Shown: in pieces, positions 6,634 through 12,782 of the stretch
Numbering within the stretch: the first letter of the stretch is position 1
Layout of the letters: the number at the start of each line of letters is the position of its first letter
Assembly: GCA_023266955.1 (NCBI GenBank)
Contig: JAHFOH010000027.1
Span: 1 to 12,782 of the forward strand
Source: Nitrososphaerota archaeon
Lineage (GTDB): Archaea > Thermoproteota > Nitrososphaeria > Nitrososphaerales > JAHFOH01
DNA length: 12,782 nt
Direction of reading: 5' to 3'
Notes under the pieces: model-generated
Database searches by the model: none
Told to the model about the DNA's origin: nothing
What the model saw: the letters and a program-made list of their open reading frames with translations, nothing else
Position numbers and translations under genes: made by a program

Positions 6634-7785
6634 ATGAAGAATTTTGGGGCAATAGCCGTTGGCTGCGGTGCAATGGGAAGTGCCATAACTTATCACCTTG
6701 CCAAGCAGGGAGTCAGAACATTAACCTTAGAGCAATTCCATCTAAATCACACAAATGGCTCCTCGCATGGCAAGACTAGGATCATTAGAACTGCTTACTA
6801 TGAGCATCCAGACTATGTGCCATTAATGAAGAGAGCTTCTGAACTCTGGCATAAGATTCAGGATGAATCTGGGAACAGTCTGATTATGACTACTGGAGGA
6901 TTAATGTTTGGTACTCCTGACAGCGAATTAGTCTCAGGAGCTCTTAGGAGTGCAAGGAAGCATAACCTACTCCACCAGCTTTTAGAAGCGGGCGAAGTTA
7001 GAGATAGATTTCGGGTATTCAGGCCTTCTGATCATGAAGTAGCTGTCTATGAGCCAAATGCCGGTATGTTATTTCCAGAAAGGTGCATAGATGCTCATGT
7101 AACGCTAGCAAGAAATCTCGGCGCTGAATTCCATTACAATGACCCGCTTTTGAAGTGGCAAGCTAATGGGGATAGGATCGTTGCCAAGACAGAGAATGAG
7201 ACATACTCAGCTGATTCAATCATCTTTGCCTCAGGTTCATGGTTAACCGGATTATTGCCTGATCTAGAGCTCCCATTGCAATGTGAAAGACAGACAGTAT
7301 TCTGGTTCAACCCTTTACAAAATCCGGAGTTATTCAGTGCAGCTAAGATGCCAATATTCATGTGGCAAGAAAAAGGTGGCTACTATTTCTACGGTGTGCC
7401 CGACACTGGTGATGGTGTAAAGACTGCGAGACATCATGCTGGAGAGTTTGGTCAACCGGACAAGATAAGAAGAGAGATAACGGAGGAAGATCAGTTACCG
7501 GTAAAAGAATTTCTAAAGAGACACTTACCGTGGGCTAACGGTGAACTCCGTTCATCAACAACATGCCTGTACACAAATTCCCCTGATGGCCACTTTGTAA
7601 TTGATTTTCATCCAAAGTATAGGAATGTGATTATTGTCAGCGCCTGCTCTGGGCATGGATTCAAATTCGCAAGTGTGATAGGAGAGATAGTTTCAGATAT
7701 GCTCCTCAACGGTAAAACCGAATACGATATTTCTCTATTCAACTTAGCCAGATTCAGATTGAGTAAGTCAGCATTAAATTCGTAA
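6634..7785 (+). CDS. Monomeric sarcosine oxidase / N-methyl-L-amino-acid oxidase (DAO family flavoenzyme)
   Basis: FAD-dependent oxidase that would demethylate sarcosine or another N-methyl amino acid, giving the amine, formaldehyde and H2O2 (known for MSOX and MTOX). Dinucleotide-binding GxGxxG at 10-15 follows a short first strand. The MSOX-type block S-H-G-K-T-R-I-I-R at 44-52 contains H45, T48, R49 and R52 at the same numbers as the Bacillus enzyme. K263 and H267 match the K/H pair four residues apart. C311 in 'TTCLYTNSPDG' (309-319) is the covalent flavin-attachment Cys. 'SGHGFKF' (339-345) provides the active-site Lys (K344). All key residues are present and the length (383) is normal, so it should be active. 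Exact substrate (sarcosine, N-methyltryptophan, pipecolate-like) is not readable. The MFS transporter gene 37 bases downstream probably forms an operon with it. Confidence 0.93.
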   Translation: MKNFGAIAVGCGAMGSAITYHLAKQGVRTLTLEQFHLNHTNGSSHGKTRIIRTAYYEHPDYVPLMKRASELWHKIQDESGNSLIMTTGGLMFGTPDSELVSGALRSARKHNLLHQLLEAGEVRDRFRVFRPSDHEVAVYEPNAGMLFPERCIDAHVTLARNLGAEFHYNDPLLKWQANGDRIVAKTENETYSADSIIFASGSWLTGLLPDLELPLQCERQTVFWFNPLQNPELFSAAKMPIFMWQEKGGYYFYGVPDTGDGVKTARHHAGEFGQPDKIRREITEEDQLPVKEFLKRHLPWANGELRSSTTCLYTNSPDGHFVIDFHPKYRNVIIVSACSGHGFKFASVIGEIVSDMLLNGKTEYDISLFNLARFRLSKSALNS

Positions 7786-7822
7786 GAAGAGAACAAACCT
7801 AAGAGTTAGCTGGCCGTAGATC

Positions 7823-8998
7823 ATGAGAAATACGACTTTAGTCTATTCTTCTCTCGGCGTCACTTCAGTAGCAACTGGAGTCATACTCAGCTTCCTACCA
7901 TTATTCATTTTTGATATCAGCAAGTCAGAGTTCTTGGCAGCTTCGGTAACATCGATCCCAGCGTTGTCAGCCATCGTTGCCTCGCCAATATGGGGTGTCC
8001 TTAGAGATAAGACTGGGAAGAACAAAGCACTCATGCTTGTCAGTATTGTTCCTTATGCGGCTCTAAGTTTCTTCCTCATCTTCACCCGAGATGTGGTGCA
8101 AATACTCATAGCCCTGAGCGCATCTGCACTTCTCATAAGCGCTAGCACCCCTGTCTTCTCGTCTTTTGTAACAGCAGGAAGTGAAAAAAGGGGCACTTCT
8201 TTGGGTCTCTTAGCTGCTTCCGGGGCTATTGGAGGAGCGATTGGAGGTTTCGTGGGCGGAATCACTTACCAGTGGTATGACATAAGGCTCGCCTTCCTTT
8301 TGGGCGGCGTAAGCGCTGTAATTGCAGCGTTGATTATTGGATTCGGGTTAAAGCAGGATTCATCAGCAATGGCTGGAGACCAAAGCTCGCCTAACCATCG
8401 CGTGAGCACTCTCAAGGTGTTGCGGAACCGGAGGATACTCTCACCCTGCATATCCTGCTTCACCTATATGATTGGAGCTACAGCCTTCTCCTCCCTAGCC
8501 TCCATCTACGTGGTCAATACGCTTGGAGGTTCAAAGCTTCTCTGGGGTATTTCTTCGACCCTCGCATACCTTGTAGGAGCTGCAACAATAGCACCAACAG
8601 GAATCATAAGTGATAAGATTGGTAGAAAACCCATTATTAGAATCGGGCTTATCTCCTCAGTAGCGCTCTTTACATCCTTCCTCTTCCTAAAGGATCCACT
8701 CGTAGTTTCCCTTCTTTACATCGCCCCACTAGCGTATATTGTCTGCACAACAATAACAACAATCATAACCGACGTCACTGCTGAAGGGGAGAGGGGTAAA
8801 GGAATTGGCGTACAAAACTCGTGGCTTAATGCGGGTGGAGTAATTGGGCCTCTTTTGGGAGGAGCAGTGGCTCAAGCAATCAGCATCCAGATCGTCCTCG
8901 CTTCTGCAATAGCAATATTGCTCTTCTCTATCGCCTGGTCTGAACTAGAAATAACCGAAACCAAGATAGCGGATCCAGAGTTATTTCACAAGCAATAG
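7823..8998 (+). CDS. Major facilitator superfamily transporter
   Basis: A 391-aa, 12-helix MFS permease in two six-helix halves separated by a polar loop at about 176-200. The MFS motif A appears twice: G58-V-L-R-D-K-T-G-K (58-66) between helices 2 and 3, and G260-I-I-S-D-K-I-G-R-K (260-269) in the second half. A Gly-rich helix at 128-146 and a second Gly-rich helix near 340-353 are typical of the helix 5/11 positions. The general look is of the TetA/drug-efflux or metabolite:H+ symporter branches, and the transport direction cannot be told. Because it follows the sarcosine-oxidase-like gene by 37 bases on the same strand, a plausible substrate is an N-methylated amino acid or its product (inference). 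Its last 18 bases overlap the end of the convergent minus-strand gene. Confidence 0.93.
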   Translation: MRNTTLVYSSLGVTSVATGVILSFLPLFIFDISKSEFLAASVTSIPALSAIVASPIWGVLRDKTGKNKALMLVSIVPYAALSFFLIFTRDVVQILIALSASALLISASTPVFSSFVTAGSEKRGTSLGLLAASGAIGGAIGGFVGGITYQWYDIRLAFLLGGVSAVIAALIIGFGLKQDSSAMAGDQSSPNHRVSTLKVLRNRRILSPCISCFTYMIGATAFSSLASIYVVNTLGGSKLLWGISSTLAYLVGAATIAPTGIISDKIGRKPIIRIGLISSVALFTSFLFLKDPLVVSLLYIAPLAYIVCTTITTIITDVTAEGERGKGIGVQNSWLNAGGVIGPLLGGAVAQAISIQIVLASAIAILLFSIAWSELEITETKIADPELFHKQ

Positions 8999-9409
8999 GC
9001 ACTGAATTGCCGGCATATCTTCAGCTATCAATCTCCAGGTGTCGCCCTCATCCATAGATTCGAAGATTCTACCATCCCCAGTACCTAGGTAGAGTCCAGC
9101 CGAATCCCCATTTTCACATATGAATGTCTTCCTCTCTGCTATGGTGTTCATCGCCTCTGGCAGCCCTCGCTTCAGCTCCTTCTCGGACCACCAAATTCCT
9201 TCCTTTACTGCTCTCTGCAGGATGGCTAGCGCTCTCTCGCGTTCACCTAAGCGCGTGTAGAGGATGGCGATCCAGAATGAAGTCGTTGTTGCCCTCTGAG
9301 GAAACCTTTCTGCAGCCTGAAGAGCCTGCTCTAAAGCGTCTTGGAACTTCTCTTTGATGTAGAGTTCGTAGACGCGCTTTTGAGTCGAATATAAATCACG
9401 GACATTCAA
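8981..9409 (-). CDS. Chimeric TPR/BNR (Asp-box) protein, probable gene remnant
   Basis: A 142-aa protein built from two pieces that normally belong to different, much longer proteins. Residues 1-80 are a TPR-type helical repeat with W46, G55 and 'GIWWS' (71-75), of the sort found ahead of alpha/beta-hydrolase domains. Residues 86-142 match the very end of BNR/sialidase-like beta-propeller proteins: 'GLYLGTGDGRIFES' (105-118), then one Asp-box S-M-D-E-G-D-T-W (118-125), then 'LIAEDMP'. The hydrolase and the rest of the propeller are missing. The only in-frame start is a TTG at 9409 (an in-frame stop lies at 9440-9442), with no Shine-Dalgarno. Convergent with and overlapping the MFS gene by 18 bases. 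It may be a deletion fusion still being expressed, or a decaying remnant; the frame is intact. Confidence 0.62.
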   Translation of the reverse strand: MNVRDLYSTQKRVYELYIKEKFQDALEQALQAAERFPQRATTTSFWIAILYTRLGERERALAILQRAVKEGIWWSEKELKRGLPEAMNTIAERKTFICENGDSAGLYLGTGDGRIFESMDEGDTWRLIAEDMPAIQCLLLVK

Positions 9410-9538
9410 AACACGGACTCGTACGAAATCACGGCACCATTACCAAGAAGGGTGTCTCCTTAAGGTTGCCGTTCATTCATATCGGGCCTTCGACCCATAT
9501 CAAAGTAGCGAGCAGCTCCTAAGACAGACTTTTGTGTG

Positions 9539-9561
9539 AAAAATTTTTAAAAAAAATTTTT
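9539..9561. repeat. A/T-only tract, repeated A5T5 palindrome
   Basis: The tract reads A5-T5-A8-T5: two copies of the palindrome AAAAATTTTT separated by three A, 23 bases without G or C, in the 282-base spacer between the chimeric TPR/BNR gene and citrate synthase. It could be a curved-DNA or chromatin-protein site, a TATA-like element on either strand, or a T-tract terminator. Elsewhere in 9410-9670 I see no ORF or RNA gene, only a weak bulged hairpin near 9479-9501. Confidence 0.6.
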
Positions 9562-9670
9562 GTCAGAACTCCTACCAACCCGTCGTAAATCAGTCGCTCT
9601 AATCAATCGCCGAGGAAGACCAGATTCACCTCATAAAATACAAAACAAGAACTGGTAAACAACTAGAACA

Positions 9671-9710
9671 GTATATTAGCTCAACAAAACTTTGCTCAGC
9701 CCGAAAGGAG
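9671..9710 (+). promoter_or_regulatory. Promoter and ribosome binding site of citrate synthase
   Basis: A TATA-like TATATT (9672-9677) is placed so transcription would begin near 9700. GAAAGGAG (9703-9710) then gives a good Shine-Dalgarno ending 8 bases before the ATG at 9719. A second AT-rich box, ATAAAATA (9633-9640), lies further upstream. The arrangement decides the start: a TTG at 9692 would lie before the ribosome binding site. Confidence 0.5.
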
Positions 9711-9718
9711 CAGATTTC

Positions 9719-10906
9719 ATGGCCAAGAGCAGGTCCCATGCTATGATTAGTAAGGGTCTTGACGACATTATAGTTGAAGAATCAACAATCAGCTACGTGG
9801 ATGGAGAGAGAGGTCGCCTTCTCTATCGGGGTTTCGACATAGAGACATTAGCTAAGAACTCAAATTTTGAGGAAGTAGCATACATAGTCTGGAGCGGCGA
9901 CTTACCAACAAAGAGTCAGTACGAAGAACTAAGGAAACAACTAGTTGCCGATAGGTCAATTCCGGGCGAAGTGTTATCCATCCTAAAACTACTCCCGAAA
10001 ACTACACAGCCGATGGATGCCATGAAAGCAGCAGTCTCAGCATTGGCTCCATTCGACCTTGAGCTGCAAAATAATTCACGAGAAGCTAACCTGAGAAAAT
10101 CCATTAGACTTACAGCGAAATTACCAACCGTAGTCTCAGCCTTCCATAGAATCAGAAACGGCCAAGAGCCAATTCAACCAAACCCCAAGCTGGACCATGG
10201 GGCAAATTTCCTCTACATGCTGTCAGGTGTAGAGCCCACAGTTCTGGCTGGAAAGGTGATGGACACAACTCTGATCCTTCATGTTGAACATGAGATGAAC
10301 GCCTCAGCCTTCGCTTGCGTGGTTACAGCCTCAACACTCTCAGACATCTATTCTGCCGTCGTGTCTGGGATAGGAACCCTGAAGGGGCCGCTTCACGGAG
10401 GAGCGAACGAGGCAGCTCTCAAGATGATGAATGAAATAGGTTCGCCAGAGAAAGCAGAGGCGTACGTTCTAAAAGCTCTGAAGGAGAAGAGGAAGATACC
10501 CGGGTTCGGTCACAGGGTCTACAAAGCATATGATCCCAGGGCGAGAATATTCAAGCAGTATGTCAAAGACCTCAGTGAAGCAAAGGGCTCAACTCTTCTC
10601 TATGAAATAGCAACAAAGGTTGAGGAAGTAATGATAAGAGAAGTCGGAACGGCTAAGGGAATCTTCCCCAACATCGACTTCTACTCCGGAATAGTCTACA
10701 CCCTCTTCGGAATCCCCGCTGATCTATTCACACCCATCTTCGGGGTTGCGAGGGTGGTAGGATGGACTGCGCATGTCATGGAGTACCTGGAGGACAACAG
10801 ACTTGTTAGACCCAGAGCACATTACGTGGGACCGTTAGAACGTGAATACATACCCATCGATCAGAGACAGGAGAGGAAGCTAACCGTTAAGACAACACGC
10901 TCATAG
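9719..10906 (+). CDS. gltA: Citrate synthase (possibly also 2-methylcitrate synthase)
   Basis: Condenses acetyl-CoA with oxaloacetate at the entry of the TCA cycle. Length 395 aa fits the short archaeal/Gram-positive type. The catalytic triad is present: H226 in 'GPLHGGANEA' (223-232), H265 in 'PGFGHRVYK' (261-269) and D320 in 'NIDFYSG' (318-324). Oxaloacetate-binding H191 lies in 'HVEHEMNAS' (188-196). The N-terminal 'KGLDDIIVEES' and 'GRLLYRGFDI' blocks are typical. I start at the ATG at 9719 because a strong Shine-Dalgarno sits 8 bases before it and the family begins here; a TTG at 9692 would add nine residues. Sequence cannot exclude propionyl-CoA use, and an MmgE/PrpD gene lies 5.5 kb upstream. 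Malate dehydrogenase follows after an intervening toxin-antitoxin pair. Confidence 0.95.
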   Translation: MAKSRSHAMISKGLDDIIVEESTISYVDGERGRLLYRGFDIETLAKNSNFEEVAYIVWSGDLPTKSQYEELRKQLVADRSIPGEVLSILKLLPKTTQPMDAMKAAVSALAPFDLELQNNSREANLRKSIRLTAKLPTVVSAFHRIRNGQEPIQPNPKLDHGANFLYMLSGVEPTVLAGKVMDTTLILHVEHEMNASAFACVVTASTLSDIYSAVVSGIGTLKGPLHGGANEAALKMMNEIGSPEKAEAYVLKALKEKRKIPGFGHRVYKAYDPRARIFKQYVKDLSEAKGSTLLYEIATKVEEVMIREVGTAKGIFPNIDFYSGIVYTLFGIPADLFTPIFGVARVVGWTAHVMEYLEDNRLVRPRAHYVGPLEREYIPIDQRQERKLTVKTTRS

Positions 10907-10952
10907 CGGAAAGATCGCATAACACGACAAATTAGCTATTTGCTGTTCCTGC

Positions 10953-10983
10953 ATTAACGTTAATATCTAAGGAATCCTTAGAT
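10953..10983 (+). promoter_or_regulatory. Tandem palindromic operator on the AbrB/PIN promoter
   Basis: Two perfect palindromes lie back to back: ATTAACGTTAAT (10953-10964), then ATCTAAGGA-A-TCCTTAGAT (10965-10983). The TATA-like TTAATAT (10960-10966) spans their junction and is centred about 29 bases before the TTG start at 10992, which suggests a leaderless transcript. Protein bound here would cover both TATA box and start site. Antitoxins of this type commonly repress their own operon, so the AbrB-like protein is the likely ligand (inference). Confidence 0.68.
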
Positions 10984-10991
10984 GCCTTACT

Positions 10992-11273
10992 TTGCAGTCT
11001 TACGTCAGTAAAGTATCTTCGGCCGGACAAGTGACTCTCCCCAAGAGGATTAGGGATGCGCTTGGACTGCGGAGCGACTCCTATATCGTTTTGAATAAGC
11101 TAGGAGATGCGGTTTTAATCAGAAAACTCGAAGCCGATAGTGATACTCTGGCGAAGATCAGAGCCAAGATTAGAAAGACCGGTCTCTCGAGGAGCAGGGT
11201 GCAGCAGATAGTTGATGAAGTGATTGAGGAAACCTGGAAAGAAAGCTACGGTAAGAATCTTCCTCGACGCTAA
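10992..11273 (+). CDS. AbrB/SpoVT-family antitoxin
   Basis: A 93-aa DNA-binding protein with an N-terminal swapped-hairpin AbrB domain: 'SKVSSAGQVTLPKRIRDALGL' pattern at about 6-26, then a second strand pair at 30-46. The C-terminal half (about 50-90) is helical and basic; in such pairs this part usually wraps and neutralises the partner toxin. The start is TTG at 10992. An in-frame stop lies at 10968-10970 and no ATG or GTG occurs between, so TTG is the only candidate. The domain begins correctly from it. It overlaps the PIN-domain gene by 50 bases, a close coupling typical of toxin-antitoxin operons. Probably represses its own promoter through the palindromes just upstream. Confidence 0.87.
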   Translation: MQSYVSKVSSAGQVTLPKRIRDALGLRSDSYIVLNKLGDAVLIRKLEADSDTLAKIRAKIRKTGLSRSRVQQIVDEVIEETWKESYGKNLPRR

Positions 11274-11667
11274 CACGATGGTAAGTGGCCTTTTGTTTGA
11301 AGGGAACGAAGCTCTCCTCTTAGATCTGGGTCTGACACGCCTCTGCGACCTAGTTTCCTCAGACTATGTCCTCGAAGAGGTGAAGAGAACACTTGAAAAA
11401 GAAGAGTTCAACTTAACCATGGATGAGCAGGCCTTTTTGCTCTCTTACCTTCACCGCAGTGTGAGAGTGTATCCTTCCCCTAGCTCTGAGGAGGTTTGGA
11501 AGAGATACGGTATACTAGAAGATAAAAGAGACATTCCTGTGGTTACTTCCTATGAAATGCTTCGTTGCGATTTCCTTGCGACAGGTGATATAGAGATTCT
11601 GGCGAAGGTTAAAGGTGGCAAGAGGACAAAAGAACTGCTGAAGATGCTCTTAGGGGCGTCGGTATAG
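11224..11667 (+). CDS. PIN-domain ribonuclease toxin
   Basis: A 147-aa PIN-domain protein, expected to be a Mg2+-dependent RNase acting as the toxin of the pair. Acidic active-site residues: D15 in 'IFLDANTMVSG' (12-22), E51 or E52 in 'LEEVKR' (50-55), D103 in 'DKRDIPVV' (100-107) and D122 in 'FLATGDIEIL' (117-126), where the family motif is TGD. The set is complete. The only start that keeps D15 is TTG at 11224, since a stop lies at 11221-11223 and the next ATG (11278) would remove the catalytic Asp. Its first 50 bases lie inside the antitoxin gene in another frame, so translation is probably coupled. The pair sits between citrate synthase and malate dehydrogenase, as if inserted between two housekeeping genes. 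Confidence 0.86.
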   Translation: MRKPGKKATVRIFLDANTMVSGLLFEGNEALLLDLGLTRLCDLVSSDYVLEEVKRTLEKEEFNLTMDEQAFLLSYLHRSVRVYPSPSSEEVWKRYGILEDKRDIPVVTSYEMLRCDFLATGDIEILAKVKGGKRTKELLKMLLGASV

Positions 11668-11717
11668 CCATCAGACATTTCATAGGTTACCCCCTTTCGT
11701 TCGCAACCCCAGTGACT

Positions 11718-11761
11718 CTTTTAAATCTCGACCAAGACAACTGGATGCTTATGCGCGGAGG
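11718..11761 (+). promoter_or_regulatory. Promoter and ribosome binding site of malate dehydrogenase
   Basis: A good archaeal TATA box, CTTTTAAAT (11718-11726), would place the transcription start near 11749. GGAGG (11757-11761) then sits 6 bases before the ATG at 11768. So malate dehydrogenase has its own promoter and a short leader, independent of the toxin-antitoxin pair upstream. Confidence 0.6.
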
Positions 11762-11767
11762 CAAAGC

Positions 11768-12694
11768 ATGATCACAATAATAGGGTCCGGGAAGGTCGGA
11801 GTATCGGTAGCCATCCAGGTTGTCACAAGAGAGATCGAGGACCTTACACTGATCGATGTTGTCAAAGGTCTTCCACAGGGAGAGGCAATGGATCTCAGAC
11901 ACATGGCCTCAGCTCAAGGCGCAAACGTCAGAATTGAAGGTTCAAATGATTACGACAAGATGAGAAGTTCAGACCTAGTAGTCGTCACAGCTGGGTTCGG
12001 TAGAAAACCTGGGCAGACCAGGCTAGATCTCCTGAAGCAGAACGCTGAGATAGTGGGAGCAATAGCTAAAGAGATTTCAAAGTATGCACCTAACGCAAAG
12101 GTCCTCGTAGTAACTAACCCCCTTGATCCAATGGCGTATCTGACATACAAGGTAACGGGTTTTGAAAGGGAGCGAGTCTTCGGGATGGGTGGACTTCTCG
12201 ATTCAGCTAGATTCACAGACTTCATCGTTCAAGAGCTTAACGTAGCATATGAATCGGTACAATCCATGGTGATAGGTGAGCATGGAGAATCAATGGTACC
12301 CCTTCCAAGATACACCACCATCAACGGTGTACCTTTGACTGACCTACTCAAGCCTGAGCAGATAGATCAGCTAGTAGATAACACTCGAAAAATTGCGATC
12401 GAAGTAATCTCGCTGAAAGGAGCCACGATTCATGGTCCCGGAGCCTGCGTCGCTAAAATGATTGAATGCGTTGTCAGAGACAAGAAGACGCTTTTACCGG
12501 CATCTGTACATCTCGAAGGAGAATATGGCGTGAAAGACCTATTCGTCGGAGCACCGATAATCTTGGGTGGAGAAGGGGTTGAAAGGATAATGGAGTTGGA
12601 GATGGATGAAGCCGAACGTGACATGTTTTTGAAGGGTGTTCAATCTCTCAGAGATGCCACCGAGAGCCTGAAGACATTCATCACGCCACGCTAA
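11768..12694 (+). CDS. mdh: Malate dehydrogenase (LDH-like type)
   Basis: NAD(P)-dependent interconversion of malate and oxaloacetate, cytosolic, supplying oxaloacetate to citrate synthase. Rossmann motif GSGKVG at 6-11, with D30 at the end of strand 2 favouring NAD. Substrate loop 'GFGRKPGQTR' (76-85): R79 at the specificity position marks malate rather than lactate dehydrogenase, and R85 is the second substrate Arg. 'VTNPLDP' (115-121) follows. D145 and R148 in 'LLDSARF' (143-149) and catalytic H172 in 'GEHGESMVP' (170-178) complete the active site. Length 308 aa is standard for the LDH-like MDH found in archaea. Start ATG is supported by GGAGG six bases upstream. All catalytic residues are present. 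Confidence 0.95.
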   Translation: MITIIGSGKVGVSVAIQVVTREIEDLTLIDVVKGLPQGEAMDLRHMASAQGANVRIEGSNDYDKMRSSDLVVVTAGFGRKPGQTRLDLLKQNAEIVGAIAKEISKYAPNAKVLVVTNPLDPMAYLTYKVTGFERERVFGMGGLLDSARFTDFIVQELNVAYESVQSMVIGEHGESMVPLPRYTTINGVPLTDLLKPEQIDQLVDNTRKIAIEVISLKGATIHGPGACVAKMIECVVRDKKTLLPASVHLEGEYGVKDLFVGAPIILGGEGVERIMELEMDEAERDMFLKGVQSLRDATESLKTFITPR

Positions 12695-12716
12695 TCTAAC
12701 AGAAGACTTTTGCACC

Positions 12717-12743
12717 AGACGCTGATTGTTTATATCAGCGTCT
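12717..12743. promoter_or_regulatory. 10-bp inverted repeat around a TATA-like loop
   Basis: AGACGCTGAT (12717-12726) and ATCAGCGTCT (12734-12743) are perfect inverted copies with a 7-base loop, TGTTTAT. The loop and first base of the right arm form TTTATA (12729-12734). It starts 22 bases after the malate dehydrogenase stop. It may be an operator wrapped round the TATA box of a gene starting near the window end, or a stem-loop ending the mdh transcript. A smaller repeat, CGGC/GCCG (12751-12766), follows. Confidence 0.6.
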
Positions 12744-12765
12744 ATCACATCGGCGTCATTTAGCC

Positions 12766-12782
12766 GTGCCCATAGACCCTGA
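12766..12782 (+). CDS. Possible first codons of the next gene (partial)
   Basis: A GTG at 12766 opens a frame reading V(M)-P-I-D-P and running off the window. It lies about 34 bases after the centre of the TATA-like TTTATA at 12729-12734, the right place for a short-leader archaeal gene. Only five codons are visible, so the product cannot be named and the call rests on promoter spacing alone. Confidence 0.25.

Noticed and set aside
7823..8998. Naming the MFS protein as a specific drug-efflux pump
   Set aside because: Only general MFS motifs are visible; substrate cannot be assigned from these and the neighbour suggests metabolite transport instead.
9479..9501. Bulged hairpin ATATcGGG/CCCATAT upstream of citrate synthase
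   Set aside because: Short stem with a bulge, about 200 bases from the gene start, with no riboswitch-like features; likely chance.

Overview
The window reads as archaeal chromosome. The signs are TATA-like boxes about 25-32 bases before several start codons, some with almost no leader, and a ComA-type phosphosulfolactate synthase. A two-domain copper oxidase, a b6-spaced cytochrome b and a TCA-cycle citrate synthase/malate dehydrogenase pair add to the picture. Together these suggest a respiring TACK archaeon, perhaps a relative of Nitrososphaerota. That placement is inference, because there is no rRNA or other marker here. TAG, TAA and TGA are all used as ordinary stops. I see no tRNA, rRNA, CRISPR array, transposase or integrase.

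Left part (1-2731, + strand): a redox cluster. A two-domain multicopper oxidase, whose frame stays open to the left edge, is followed by two small unrecognised ORFs and a fused cytochrome b6/subunit-IV-type protein. The cytochrome b has all four haem histidines but a rewritten PEWY (quinol site) motif, and no Rieske gene lies beside it. One reading, which is inference, is a quinol-oxidising module feeding the copper oxidase. Next (2769-5892): an MmgE/PrpD family protein, convergent with a ComA-family protein on the minus strand, then a universal stress protein.

Middle part (5893-9409): an intergenic stretch with a 14-bp C6G6 palindrome, then a DoxX-like membrane protein divergent from a sarcosine/N-methyl-amino-acid oxidase. 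The oxidase has the full MSOX active-site set, including the flavin-linking Cys. It is followed by an MFS transporter, and the two look like a small uptake/oxidation unit. Convergent with the transporter and overlapping it by 18 bases is an odd small gene. It joins a TPR-type N-terminus to the last Asp-box repeat of a BNR protein and looks like a deletion chimera.

Right part (9410-12782, + strand): citrate synthase (start moved to the ATG at 9719), an AbrB/PIN toxin-antitoxin pair, and an LDH-like malate dehydrogenase. The toxin-antitoxin pair overlaps by 50 bases, both genes start with TTG, and two back-to-back perfect palindromes sit on its promoter. The window ends with a 10-bp inverted repeat around a TATA-like loop and the possible first codons of another gene. 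Citrate synthase and malate dehydrogenase belong to the TCA cycle. PrpD-like and citrate-synthase-like proteins together could also serve a methylcitrate route, but sequence alone does not settle that.
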